A stretch of DNA of 64,000 bases from Laedolimicola sp934402125 (GTDB lineage Bacteria > Bacillota > Clostridia > Lachnospirales > Lachnospiraceae): positions 992,001 through 1,056,000 of the forward strand of contig NZ_JBQHTG010000001.1 of assembly GCF_052065835.1 (NCBI RefSeq), in the 5' to 3' direction. Made by a program: the position numbers and the translations under genes. How positions within the stretch are numbered: position 1 is the first letter of the stretch; the number at the start of each line of letters is the position of its first letter. The notes beneath the pieces are model-generated. The model searched no databases. It was not told where the DNA came from and was given only the letters and a program-made list of their open reading frames with translations. This document shows positions 23,301-30,320 of this stretch, piece after piece.

Positions 23301-24056
23301 ATGATGAAAATCATATTGCTCACCGCCCTCGGCGTTGGGGGCGCGACCATTTTTGGAAGTCTCATTGGCTTTGTCTTTCGGAATATCTCCCACAAATTCT
23401 CCGACATAGTGCTGTCCTTTGCGGCAGGTGTTATGCTGTCTGCGGCTGTACTGGGACTGATTCTGCCATCTCTCAATTATGGCGGAACCCATGGGATCCT
23501 CGTTTCCATCATCGGGATCTTTACTGGGGCGGTGTGCCTGAATCTCATTGATAAGCTGGTTCCCCACCTGCATAGGCTGGTGGGAACCGATACGGAAACA
23601 CATCGCAGCACCAACCTTGACAAGGTATTGCTGTTTGTCACAGCCATCGCAATCCATAACCTGCCGGAGGGGATTGCCGCCGGTGTCAGCTTTGGAAGTG
23701 AAGACACGGCGCAGGCGATGATGATCGCCTGCGGTATCGCCCTGCAGAACATCCCCGAAGGCATGGTGATCATTGCGCCCATGCTGGCAGCAGGCGTATC
23801 CCCGGTAAAAACCTTTGTCTGCGCCATGGTGACCGGGCTGATCGAAGTCGTCGGTACGCTTCTGGGATATTGGGCCGTAAGCATTGCTTCGGCCATTCTC
23901 CCCTTTGCTCTGGCCTTTGCGGGAGGAACCATGCTCTATGTCATCAGCGATGAAATGATTCCCGAAACCCATGCCCACGGCAGCGAGACCGGAGCAACCT
24001 ATGCGCTCCTGGCCGGATTCTGTGTGATGCTGGTCAGTGATTTCTTTTTGGGGTAA
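23301..24056 (+). CDS. ZIP family metal transporter
   Basis: A 251-residue ZIP transporter, about eight membrane helices. Metal-site motifs are in helix 4 HNLPEGIAAGVSFG (about residues 115-128) and helix 5 ALQNIPEGMVI (about 143-153). A short His-containing loop (HLHRLVGTDTETH) precedes them. ZIP proteins import zinc, iron or manganese; the specific metal is not readable. It begins 16 bases after the Crp/Fnr gene with a poor ribosome site, so translation probably depends on the upstream gene. Confidence 0.88.
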   Translation: MMKIILLTALGVGGATIFGSLIGFVFRNISHKFSDIVLSFAAGVMLSAAVLGLILPSLNYGGTHGILVSIIGIFTGAVCLNLIDKLVPHLHRLVGTDTETHRSTNLDKVLLFVTAIAIHNLPEGIAAGVSFGSEDTAQAMMIACGIALQNIPEGMVIIAPMLAAGVSPVKTFVCAMVTGLIEVVGTLLGYWAVSIASAILPFALAFAGGTMLYVISDEMIPETHAHGSETGATYALLAGFCVMLVSDFFLG

Positions 24057-24103
24057 AGTGTGATTCAGATGTTTGAAATGTTTGCTGCAGTCAGAGGATG
24101 AAA

Positions 24104-24147
24104 ATCCGCCGCATCTCTACCAAAATTGTTGGAGAGATGCGGCGGAT
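24104..24147. terminator. Bidirectional terminator between zip and cdr
   Basis: A perfect 15-bp stem (ATCCGCCGCATCTCT at 24104-24118 with its complement at 24133-24147), flanked by A-rich and T-rich ends, separates two convergent genes. Confidence 0.85.
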
Positions 24148-24149
24148 GT

Positions 24150-25841
24150 TTATTTGTCCATGCCGCAGGCGGTAGCCGATTCAATGAGGCAGCGGTCATG
24201 TATCACCGCGTCGTAGAACCGGAAGCCGCCGGAGAAGTTATAACAGTCAAAGCCGTTTCCGGCCAGGATACGACAGGCAATGTAGCTGCGCAGACCGCTC
24301 TGACAGATGACGTAGACAGGCTTACGCTTATCCAGCTCACCCAGCCGCTCCCGCAGCTCGTCCACCGGGATGTTAAAGAAGCCGTCAATGTGTCCGTGTG
24401 CGAATTCTTCCACAGTGCGGGTGTCCAACAGAGTTACGCTTCCGTCACGAGGAAGACGATCTGCATCTTCCAGATGCCATTGTTTCAGAACACCGTTTGC
24501 GATATTCTCAACCATAAAGCCAGCCATATTTACCGGGTCTTTCGCAGAGGAATAAGGCGGTGCGTAGGCCAGATCCAGATCCCTCAGTTCCGTGGCTTTC
24601 ATTCCTGCCCGGATAGCGGTGGCCAGCACATCAATGCGCTTATCCACACCTTCATAGCCTACGATCTGCGCACCCAGCAGGCGGTAAGTCGCCTTTTCAA
24701 AGACCACCTTCATTGTCATGACTTTCCCGCCGGGGTAGTAACCTGCATGGCTCATGGGCGACAGGATAACCGTATCAACATCCAGCCCTGTTTTTCTGGC
24801 GTTGGTCTCATTTACGCCGGTAGTAGCGGCAGTCATGCCGAAGATCTTGATGACACTGCTGCCTTGGGAGCCGGTATAATGGCTGTCTCCGCCACAGATG
24901 TTGTCCGCAGCGATTCGTCCCTGTTTATTGGCAGGGCCAGCCAAAGAGATCAGAGCATCCTGCCCGGTGACGAAGTGCTTCACCTGCACCGCATCGCCCA
25001 CGGCATAGATGTCGGAAATGGAGGTTTCCATTCGGTCATTGACCACAATACTTCCTTTAATACCCAGTTCCAACCCGGCATCCTTTGCAAGGGTGGTTTC
25101 GGGAGAAACACCAATGGCCAGGATTACCATATCCGCATGGAGAGGCTGTTCGTCTTTCAGCAGCACATCCACGCCGCCGTCCCTTTCCTCAAACCCTTCT
25201 ACGGTATGACCAAGTGCCAGCTTTACACCGTGCTTGCGCATTTCATTATGGATGAAAGAAGCCATATCGGCATCAAAGGGATTCATAAGCTGTTTTGGAC
25301 GCTGGACAATGGTGACATCCATCCCCAGCTCTCGCAGGTTTTCTGCCAGCTCCAATCCAATGAAGCCACCACCTGCCAGTACAGCGGATTTGGGATGGTT
25401 TGCATTGATGTAATCCTTGATGCAGAAGGTATCTTCAACAGTGCGCAGGGTAAACAGCTTATCAAGACCTACACCGGGAAGCCGGGGCTGGGTAGGCTTG
25501 GCTCCGGGAGAGAGAATCAGCTTGTCATAGCTCTCCTCGAACTCCTCACCGGTTTCCAGATTTTTCACGGAAACGGTTTTTTCTTCAGGATGAATCGCTG
25601 TGACCTCATGACGCACCTTCATGTTCACACGGAACCGGGAGAAGAAGCTTTCCGGGGTCTGGAGGGTCAGATCCGACCGTTCGGTAATCACATCACCGAT
25701 ATAGTATGGCAGACCACAGTTGGCATAGGAGATATACCCCGAGCGCTCAAAAACTACGATTTCTGCCTGCTCATTCAGTCTGCGAATACGGGCGGCAGCG
25801 GTAGCACCGCCTGCCACACCGCCTACAATGACAACTTTCAT
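24150..25841 (-). CDS. cdr: CoA-disulfide reductase with C-terminal rhodanese domain
   Basis: A 563-residue CoADR-RHD type flavoenzyme. FAD motif GGVAGGATAAARIRR (about residues 7-21), active-site Cys in SYANCGLPYYIG (Cys about 43), NADPH motif GGGFIGLELAENL, dimer domain (about 330-450), then a rhodanese domain (about 465-560) with active-site CQSGLRSY. These enzymes reduce CoA-disulfide and related per- or polysulfides. ATG 25841 follows GGTGG. It directly follows the broken rhodanese gene and probably formed an operon with trxA before the IS110 insertion. Confidence 0.9.
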   Translation of the reverse strand: MKVVIVGGVAGGATAAARIRRLNEQAEIVVFERSGYISYANCGLPYYIGDVITERSDLTLQTPESFFSRFRVNMKVRHEVTAIHPEEKTVSVKNLETGEEFEESYDKLILSPGAKPTQPRLPGVGLDKLFTLRTVEDTFCIKDYINANHPKSAVLAGGGFIGLELAENLRELGMDVTIVQRPKQLMNPFDADMASFIHNEMRKHGVKLALGHTVEGFEERDGGVDVLLKDEQPLHADMVILAIGVSPETTLAKDAGLELGIKGSIVVNDRMETSISDIYAVGDAVQVKHFVTGQDALISLAGPANKQGRIAADNICGGDSHYTGSQGSSVIKIFGMTAATTGVNETNARKTGLDVDTVILSPMSHAGYYPGGKVMTMKVVFEKATYRLLGAQIVGYEGVDKRIDVLATAIRAGMKATELRDLDLAYAPPYSSAKDPVNMAGFMVENIANGVLKQWHLEDADRLPRDGSVTLLDTRTVEEFAHGHIDGFFNIPVDELRERLGELDKRKPVYVICQSGLRSYIACRILAGNGFDCYNFSGGFRFYDAVIHDRCLIESATACGMDK

Positions 25842-25842
25842 A

Positions 25843-26167
25843 TTATCGTTCCACCTTTCCTGCATAAGCGGAAATTCCGCCTATGTTTTTCACGTTGGTA
25901 TAACCCAGCTGCTGCAAAACAGCAGCTGCCTGGCGGCTTCTTGCACCACTGAGACAGTGTACAAAGATGGGGGTAGCTTTATTGTCAATCATGCCAGCCA
26001 CTTTGTCAATGAATGGACTGCAAAGGAATATTTTTACTGCCGGGGATATGCCCCTGCCGGTATTCGTCGGGGGTGCGAACATCCAGCAGGACTGCGCCAT
26101 CCGTAGTGCTATATTCTTTGACACCCTGATTGATGTCAGGGCCTTTCAGAAAATCGAAGAATCTCAT
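25843..26167 (-). pseudogene. Rhodanese gene with 4-bp duplication frameshift
   Basis: The first half (MRFFDFLKGPDINQGVKEYS ... DVRTPDEYRQGHIPGSKNIP) and second half (DKVAGMIDNK ... VHCLSGARSRQAAAVLQQLG) are in different frames. The break is at a tandem AATG-AATG (26008-26015); removing one copy restores a complete 106-residue single-domain rhodanese with active Cys in HCLSGARS. The simple repeat makes reversible slippage possible. An IS110 element lies 14 bp upstream of the ATG. Confidence 0.8.
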
Positions 26168-26245
26168 CTTTGCACCTGTTATGAAGTGACCTCCTGTCAA
26201 GATTTAATTCGAGGAAATCACAACCATTTTCCTTTCCTAATTTTT

Positions 26246-26460
26246 AACACTGGGTACAGAGGCAGGGCCTCAGATCTAACAGTCCCCGGCCTTGGCCACT
26301 CTGTTATTCGTGGATTGGTTACCTACAGGTCAATGGTCCGCCGTGAATCTTGCCGTCTCCTAGCGTGAATCAAAATATGTAAATATAGTGTCAACAGAGG
26401 TGCGTCGCAAATAATTCGGACCTAAGAGTTCTCCAAGCCCCTGCCTCTGCATCCAGTGTT
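26246..26460. repeat. 25-bp inverted repeats inside the IS non-coding end (nested MITE or structured RNA)
   Basis: AACACTGG-GTA-CAGAGGCAGGGCCT (26246-26270) pairs with AGCCCCTGCCTCTG-CAT-CCAGTGTT (26436-26460): 21 of 22 aligned positions match outside a 3-base centre. The arms enclose 165 bases without a reading frame. It could be a small non-autonomous element inserted in the IS or the stem of a guide RNA. Confidence 0.5.
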
Positions 26461-26598
26461 AGTTTTGTTATGCAGATGATATCTGATAAAATCAGATAAA
26501 TCTGCTTAATTACCTTCTTGATATTCAGATGTATCTGTCATAGGCCTTGCCGCAACGCGGTGCGAAGTAGCCTTGACTGATGCAGATGAATATCATAC

Positions 26599-27714
26599 TC
26601 ACGAAATATTTCCAGTTGCCATTCCCCACATAAAACAAGCTAATTCTCTTGCTATCGCTGTAGTTGCAACATTTCTATTCATTCCTTTGCTTAGAGTCAT
26701 CTTGTAAAATCGTCTTCTGAGTCTTTCGTTTGCCTTATCAGCATATGCTATTACTTCTGCGGAGCATCCTTTTTGCCTTTCCTTTAATGCAAGTGATTTG
26801 TGTCCCACATTTCCTCGACTGTAGCTTTGAGCAGCTTCAACCATTAATCGTCTAAGATGACTACTACCTGCCTTAGTAATACTATATCTGTTGGTACTAT
26901 CACCGCTGGAATTCTCACTTGGAACCAGTCCTAAGAAACCAGCAAACTTTGGTGCCTTTTCAAATCTGTTAAAGTCCCCTATCTCAGCAACCATTGATAG
27001 CGCTGTATGAGTCTTGATTCCAAGAAAGCACCCCATGTTCTTAACTTTCTCTTTATACTTCTCACCAGAAGCAAGTTCTTCAATACGGTTATCTAATCTC
27101 TCGATCTTTTCGGTAAGATACTCATATGTTACGAGATATTCAGAGAGAGTTTCTTTATCTAATCCTTTTAAATCCAATGACTTAAGCCATTTCATATGAG
27201 CTATAGTCCAGTAGGTTTTTCCGCCTTCGAATTTTTTGCCCTGACGAAGTACAAATGCAAGTATCTGCTGCTTGATTTTCTTAAGCATAAGCTTTTGATC
27301 ATCACGCATTCTGATATATTCTTTTACAGAGTTGTCTTCATCATCAGGAACATACACTTCACTGTAAGTATGAAACGCTAAACATCTGGCGATGTTTGCT
27401 GCATCTCGCTTATCAGTTTTCACATGGCTTGTATTTGTGATAGCCATTGTAGTTGGTGCAAGAATCTTGCAATCCACCTCATGCTCTCTAAGCTGGTGAT
27501 AAAGTGAATATCCTAGGCATCCTGCCTCATATCCACAAACAAAAGCTACTTCTCCTTCATATCTGCTACGCATTGATTCCATATATTTAAGAACCAATTT
27601 GTAATCTGACGGTATCGTCTGTTTATACTCAACCTTATCGGTATCGTAGCAATAACAGCATAAAGTATAACTTTCCTTATGGACATCCATTCCAACATAA
27701 ACTATAGTATTCAT
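26599..27714 (-). CDS. IS110 family transposase
   Basis: A 371-residue DEDD transposase/recombinase. The RuvC-like N-terminal domain shows GMDVHKESY (Asp about 9), CGYEAG (Glu about 64) and KTDKRDAANIAR (Asp about 102 and 105). The C-terminal transposase_20 domain shows MVAEIGDFNRFEKAPKFAGF and STNRYSITKAGSSHLRR, which carries the catalytic Ser. Length is normal and the frame is intact, so the element may be active. AAGGAGGCC precedes ATG 27714. Confidence 0.93.
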   Translation of the reverse strand: MNTIVYVGMDVHKESYTLCCYCYDTDKVEYKQTIPSDYKLVLKYMESMRSRYEGEVAFVCGYEAGCLGYSLYHQLREHEVDCKILAPTTMAITNTSHVKTDKRDAANIARCLAFHTYSEVYVPDDEDNSVKEYIRMRDDQKLMLKKIKQQILAFVLRQGKKFEGGKTYWTIAHMKWLKSLDLKGLDKETLSEYLVTYEYLTEKIERLDNRIEELASGEKYKEKVKNMGCFLGIKTHTALSMVAEIGDFNRFEKAPKFAGFLGLVPSENSSGDSTNRYSITKAGSSHLRRLMVEAAQSYSRGNVGHKSLALKERQKGCSAEVIAYADKANERLRRRFYKMTLSKGMNRNVATTAIARELACFMWGMATGNIS

Positions 27715-27826
27715 ATGTGGCCTCCTTATTGTATGCGGTAATCCCTGTTACCATTAATCTCAACAATTAATAGATTACAGGTAAATCCACGAATCTACAA
27801 TCTGGAGGTCACTTCATATTGTCTCC

Positions 27827-28132
27827 TTACAGCATGGCGAGAATCTGAGCCTTAGGTCTGGCACCGGTGACTTGATTGACAATCTTTCCGTTCTTCATAA
27901 CCACCAGAGTGGGTATGCTCATCACACCGAACTGCATAGCCAGTTCCTGTTCCTCATCCACATTTATTTTAACAACCTTGATATCGGAGCGCTCCTTGGC
28001 AATCTCCTCTACCAGAGGAACTACCATGCGGCAAGGACCACACCAGGGAGCCCAGAAATCCATCAGGACGGGCTTGTCCGAGTTCAAAACCTCTTGATTG
28101 AAATTGTTTCTATTAACACTGATAGCAGACAT
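27827..28132 (-). CDS. trxA: Thioredoxin
   Basis: A 101-residue classical thioredoxin, active site APWCGPCR (Cys 31 and 34), cis-Pro IPTLVV. Slightly short at the C-terminus, ending AQILAML, with the IS110 end only 9 bases beyond the stop; the last residues may be natural. AGGAGG precedes ATG. Its promoter carries operator site B. Confidence 0.93.
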   Translation of the reverse strand: MSAISVNRNNFNQEVLNSDKPVLMDFWAPWCGPCRMVVPLVEEIAKERSDIKVVKINVDEEQELAMQFGVMSIPTLVVMKNGKIVNQVTGARPKAQILAML

Positions 28133-28166
28133 ATTTATGTCCTCCTGTTTTCTTTTTTATGGCTTT

Positions 28167-28207
28167 ATTATATCCAGCAGTCGTTTCTTGTTCTGTGATT
28201 TTATCAC
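28167..28207 (-). promoter_or_regulatory. trxA promoter with GTGAT-N3-ATCAC operator (site B)
   Basis: Minus-strand -10 TATAAT (28172-28167) and palindrome GTGATTTTATCAC (28195-28207) with exactly 22 bp between them; no convincing -35 box. The operator overlaps the last codon of the upstream lipoprotein gene. Confidence 0.65.
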
Positions 28208-28593
28208 TTATCGCCGGTGACTGTTTCACCGGGCCAACTATTAATTCCGCCGATCTCAATGATATTGGTGTAGCCCAGTTTCACCAGTTTTTCAGATGCC
28301 TGCCTACTCCGATTACCGCTGCGGCAGTATACCAGAATCAGCTGATCTTTATCCGGCAGTTCAGAGATATCCTCTGTGCCAATGGATTCGTTGGCAATAT
28401 TGATAGCACCGGGAATATGCTTTTCGCTATATTCCTGAGCAGTACAAACATCGAGGATGATGTATCCGGTTTCCTCCTCCATCATCGTAATAGCTTCCTC
28501 CATAGTAATCTGTCGATAGGTTTTTTCAGCGGATTGCGTTGCACAACCAGAGAGAAGCAGTAAAGTCATTAAAATGGGAATGATTCTTTTCAT
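28204..28593 (-). CDS. Rhodanese-domain lipoprotein
   Basis: A 129-residue lipoprotein: signal with lipobox LLSGC (Cys 17), then a rhodanese domain (about 28-125) with LDVCTAQEYSEKHIPGA and active-site YCRSGNRSR (Cys about 91). Anchored outside the membrane, it may handle sulfane sulfur. Third rhodanese domain in the island. It lies between the SDR gene and trxA. Confidence 0.87.
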   Translation of the reverse strand: MKRIIPILMTLLLLSGCATQSAEKTYRQITMEEAITMMEEETGYIILDVCTAQEYSEKHIPGAINIANESIGTEDISELPDKDQLILVYCRSGNRSRQASEKLVKLGYTNIIEIGGINSWPGETVTGDK

Positions 28594-28652
28594 GTGGATA
28601 TCTCCATATTTCGAAGATAGGGCAGCCGTTTCCAGCTGCCCTGTTTCCTTTT

Positions 28653-29399
28653 TTATGTTCTTGCCATTCCGTCTACACTGAGCACAACGCCCGTGATATA
28701 GGATGCTTCGTCAGATGCCAGGAACACAAATGCATTGGCAATATCCTCCGGCTGACCCAGGCGGCGCAGAGGGATCTGCTTGATGAGCGGATCAATTACT
28801 TCCTTGGGAACAGCCTTCATCATATCGGTCAGGGTAATACCGGGAGCGACTGCATTCACTCGAATACCCTTCGGACCCAATTCTCGGGCAAGGGAAACCG
28901 TCAGGCCATTGACAGCAAATTTGGATGCGGGATAAGCAAAGCCACTGGGCTGGCCGTAAATGCTGACCATTGAGGAGGTGGAGAGAATAACACCTTGACC
29001 TTTTGCAATCATGCACTCACTGGCGGCTCTTGTAGCATTGAACACGCCTTTTACATTCAGATCCATAACCTTATCAAAGGTTTCCTCCGTATACTCGGTA
29101 AAGGGAGTGCTTTCGGATACACCGGCATTGTTCACCAGAATATCAATGCAACCGTATTTTGAGGCAGCTTCTCGGAACGCATTGCGGACAGATTCCAAAT
29201 TGGACAGGTTAGGACTGATTCCCGCAACTGTTGCATCAGGGTACTTTTCTTTCAGCTGCGCAACCGCTTTGTCAGCAGAACCTTGTGAGCTTGCGGTCAG
29301 GATTACCGTAGCACCTTCCTTCAAAAATTTGTCTGCGGTAGCGTAGCCAATGCCACGGCTGCCTCCGGTGATGATTGCAACTTTATCTTTCAGTCTCAT
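28653..29399 (-). CDS. Short-chain dehydrogenase/reductase (FabG-like)
   Basis: A 248-residue classical SDR. NAD(P) motif TGGSRGIG (residues 10-17), NNAG (about 90-93), catalytic Ser-Tyr-Lys in SSMVSIYGQPSGFAYPASK, and a C-terminal GVVLSVDGM. It would reduce a carbonyl or oxidise an alcohol with NAD(P); the substrate is unknown. It is near FabG but is outside a fatty-acid cluster. The promoter has operator site C, tying it to the redox island. Confidence 0.88.
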   Translation of the reverse strand: MRLKDKVAIITGGSRGIGYATADKFLKEGATVILTASSQGSADKAVAQLKEKYPDATVAGISPNLSNLESVRNAFREAASKYGCIDILVNNAGVSESTPFTEYTEETFDKVMDLNVKGVFNATRAASECMIAKGQGVILSTSSMVSIYGQPSGFAYPASKFAVNGLTVSLARELGPKGIRVNAVAPGITLTDMMKAVPKEVIDPLIKQIPLRRLGQPEDIANAFVFLASDEASYITGVVLSVDGMART

Positions 29400-29428
29400 A
29401 AGAATACCTCCTTGTATTTTGTATTTGT

Positions 29429-29469
29429 AGTATAACCTGTTTCGGAGACGCTCTCCGTGATAAAATCAC
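29429..29469 (-). promoter_or_regulatory. SDR promoter with GTGAT-N3-ATCAC operator (site C)
   Basis: Minus-strand -10 TATACT (29434-29429); palindrome GTGATAAAATCAC (29457-29469) lies exactly 22 bp upstream of it, the same geometry as at trx-trxR and trxA. Confidence 0.65.
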
Positions 29470-29512
29470 ATTTTTCCAAGAAGGAATGATAGAAAAACCG
29501 AGTGTCCCTTTC

Positions 29513-29654
29513 CTATTTTCCGAACAGATCGCTGTGCGTTCCTGTTCGGGATAATGTCAGTATCAGTAAATCATCTTCAATCCGATAGACCAACAACCAA
29601 TCTGGCTGAATATGGCACTCACGATGTCTAAACGATGTCTAAATTCTTGTTCAT
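29513..29654 (-). pseudogene. YafQ/RelE-type toxin remnant
   Basis: The start (MNKNLDIV) overlaps the antitoxin stop (ATGA) but hits a stop after 8 codons. The next frame gives the intact C-terminal half of a YafQ toxin (HRECHIQPDWLLVYRIEDD ... TGTHSDLFGK). About 40 central residues are missing, and an 11-bp tandem TTAGACATCGT marks the join. The mRNA interferase is therefore dead. Confidence 0.75.
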
Positions 29655-29926
29655 TCCTTTAACGCCCTCAATGCTTCTTCAACATCAGAGTAGCGTTTTA
29701 CGGGCAGATCACGGGCAATGCGCTCCGCTTCCAGCATTGCCGCCATCGTCTCCTTGTTCGGTTGATCCAGGCGAACATCAAAAGGAAAACCGCCGGCACG
29801 GAGAGACTGGCGAAGAAACACATTGATTGCGGTGGTAAGGTTAATGCCTAATTCGCCATAAATCGCTTCGCACTGTTTCTTAATATCGCTGTCCATACGG
29901 ACGGTGATATTAGTAGTGGTAGCCAT
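29651..29926 (-). CDS. RelB/DinJ family antitoxin
   Basis: A 91-residue antitoxin. The N-terminal ribbon-helix-helix reads TTTNITVRMDSDIKKQCEAI, with FLRQSLRAGGFPF in the middle and an acidic toxin-binding tail (YSDVEEALRALKE). ATG 29926 follows AAAGGAG. Its partner toxin is truncated, so it survives as an orphan. Its promoter has an overlapping palindrome, consistent with self-repression. Confidence 0.87.
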   Translation of the reverse strand: MATTTNITVRMDSDIKKQCEAIYGELGINLTTAINVFLRQSLRAGGFPFDVRLDQPNKETMAAMLEAERIARDLPVKRYSDVEEALRALKE

Positions 29927-29960
29927 GAATGTCAACTCCTTTCTTTACTACTGCACCTAT

Positions 29961-29989
29961 ATTATATGCATTTTGCATTGCAAAGTAAA
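29961..29989 (-). promoter_or_regulatory. Antitoxin promoter with palindromic operator
   Basis: Minus: TTTACT (29989-29984), 17 bp, TATAAT (29966-29961). The spacer contains TTTGCA-T-TGCAAA (29972-29984), a likely ribbon-helix-helix operator. Confidence 0.6.
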
Positions 29990-30001
29990 TGATTTAGGAG
30001 G

Positions 30002-30184
30002 ATTGCCATGGCCTGCTGCCTCCATGTAAGCACCGACTAGCTGCTCATGAGGAAAGATCATGACAAGATGGACAGCTACACGAAGCCTCTGGATGTGGTG
30101 ACTCAGATGACAGAAATCGCAAAAGGCCTGAAAATCTGTACGAGATCCTATATTCCAATTTCATCAGTTATGACTGATAAAAAG
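30002..30184 (+). pseudogene. Degraded copy of the XRE gene 3' half and flank
   Basis: Aligns without gaps to 14232-14414 at a constant offset of 15,770 bases, roughly 87% identical by eye. The copy has an in-frame TAG (CACCGACTAG) and lost the original stop. It includes the ATCAGTTAT palindrome after the gene. The 5' half is absent. Confidence 0.8.
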
Positions 30185-30198
30185 TATAATTTACCAAA

Positions 30199-30222
30199 TT
30201 TAATCAGTTATAACTGATTAAA
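30199..30222. repeat. 24-bp perfect palindrome (ATCAGTTA/TAACTGAT type)
   Basis: TTTAATCAGTTA (30199-30210) is followed directly by its exact complement (30211-30222). Imperfect relatives lie just upstream (about 30160-30183) and after the XRE gene (14390-14413). Confidence 0.6.
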
Positions 30223-30287
30223 TCCTTCCATGTCACGAACATTACACATTATTCGCGGTCGTGAAAAGCCGGTAAAACATAAAAAGT

Positions 30288-30312
30288 AAGCCTGCAGGAG
30301 CTCCGCAGGCTT
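30288..30312 (-). terminator. Terminator of the DUF4143 ATPase gene
   Basis: AAGCCTGC (30288-30295) pairs with GCAGGCTT (30305-30312); minus-strand T run follows. Confidence 0.7.
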
Positions 30313-30320
30313 GCAAGGTA

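Larger units (their letters stand above)
26182..27817 (-). mobile_element. IS110 family insertion sequence with 14-bp terminal repeats
   Basis: Perfect inverted repeats ATGAAGTGACCTCC (26182-26195) and GGAGGTCACTTCAT (27804-27817) bound a 1.64-kb element. It holds one transposase gene, 87 bases of upstream and about 400 bases of downstream non-coding DNA. It separates trxA (27827) from the rhodanese gene that would otherwise follow. A long non-coding 3' part is the IS1111-subgroup layout, where the guide (seek/bridge) RNA is encoded. Confidence 0.75.

Noticed and set aside
24126..25952. 608-codon plus-strand frame opposite cdr
   Set aside because: It mirrors the CoA-disulfide reductase codons in antisense, has no ribosome site or family pattern, and runs through the terminator at 24104-24147.
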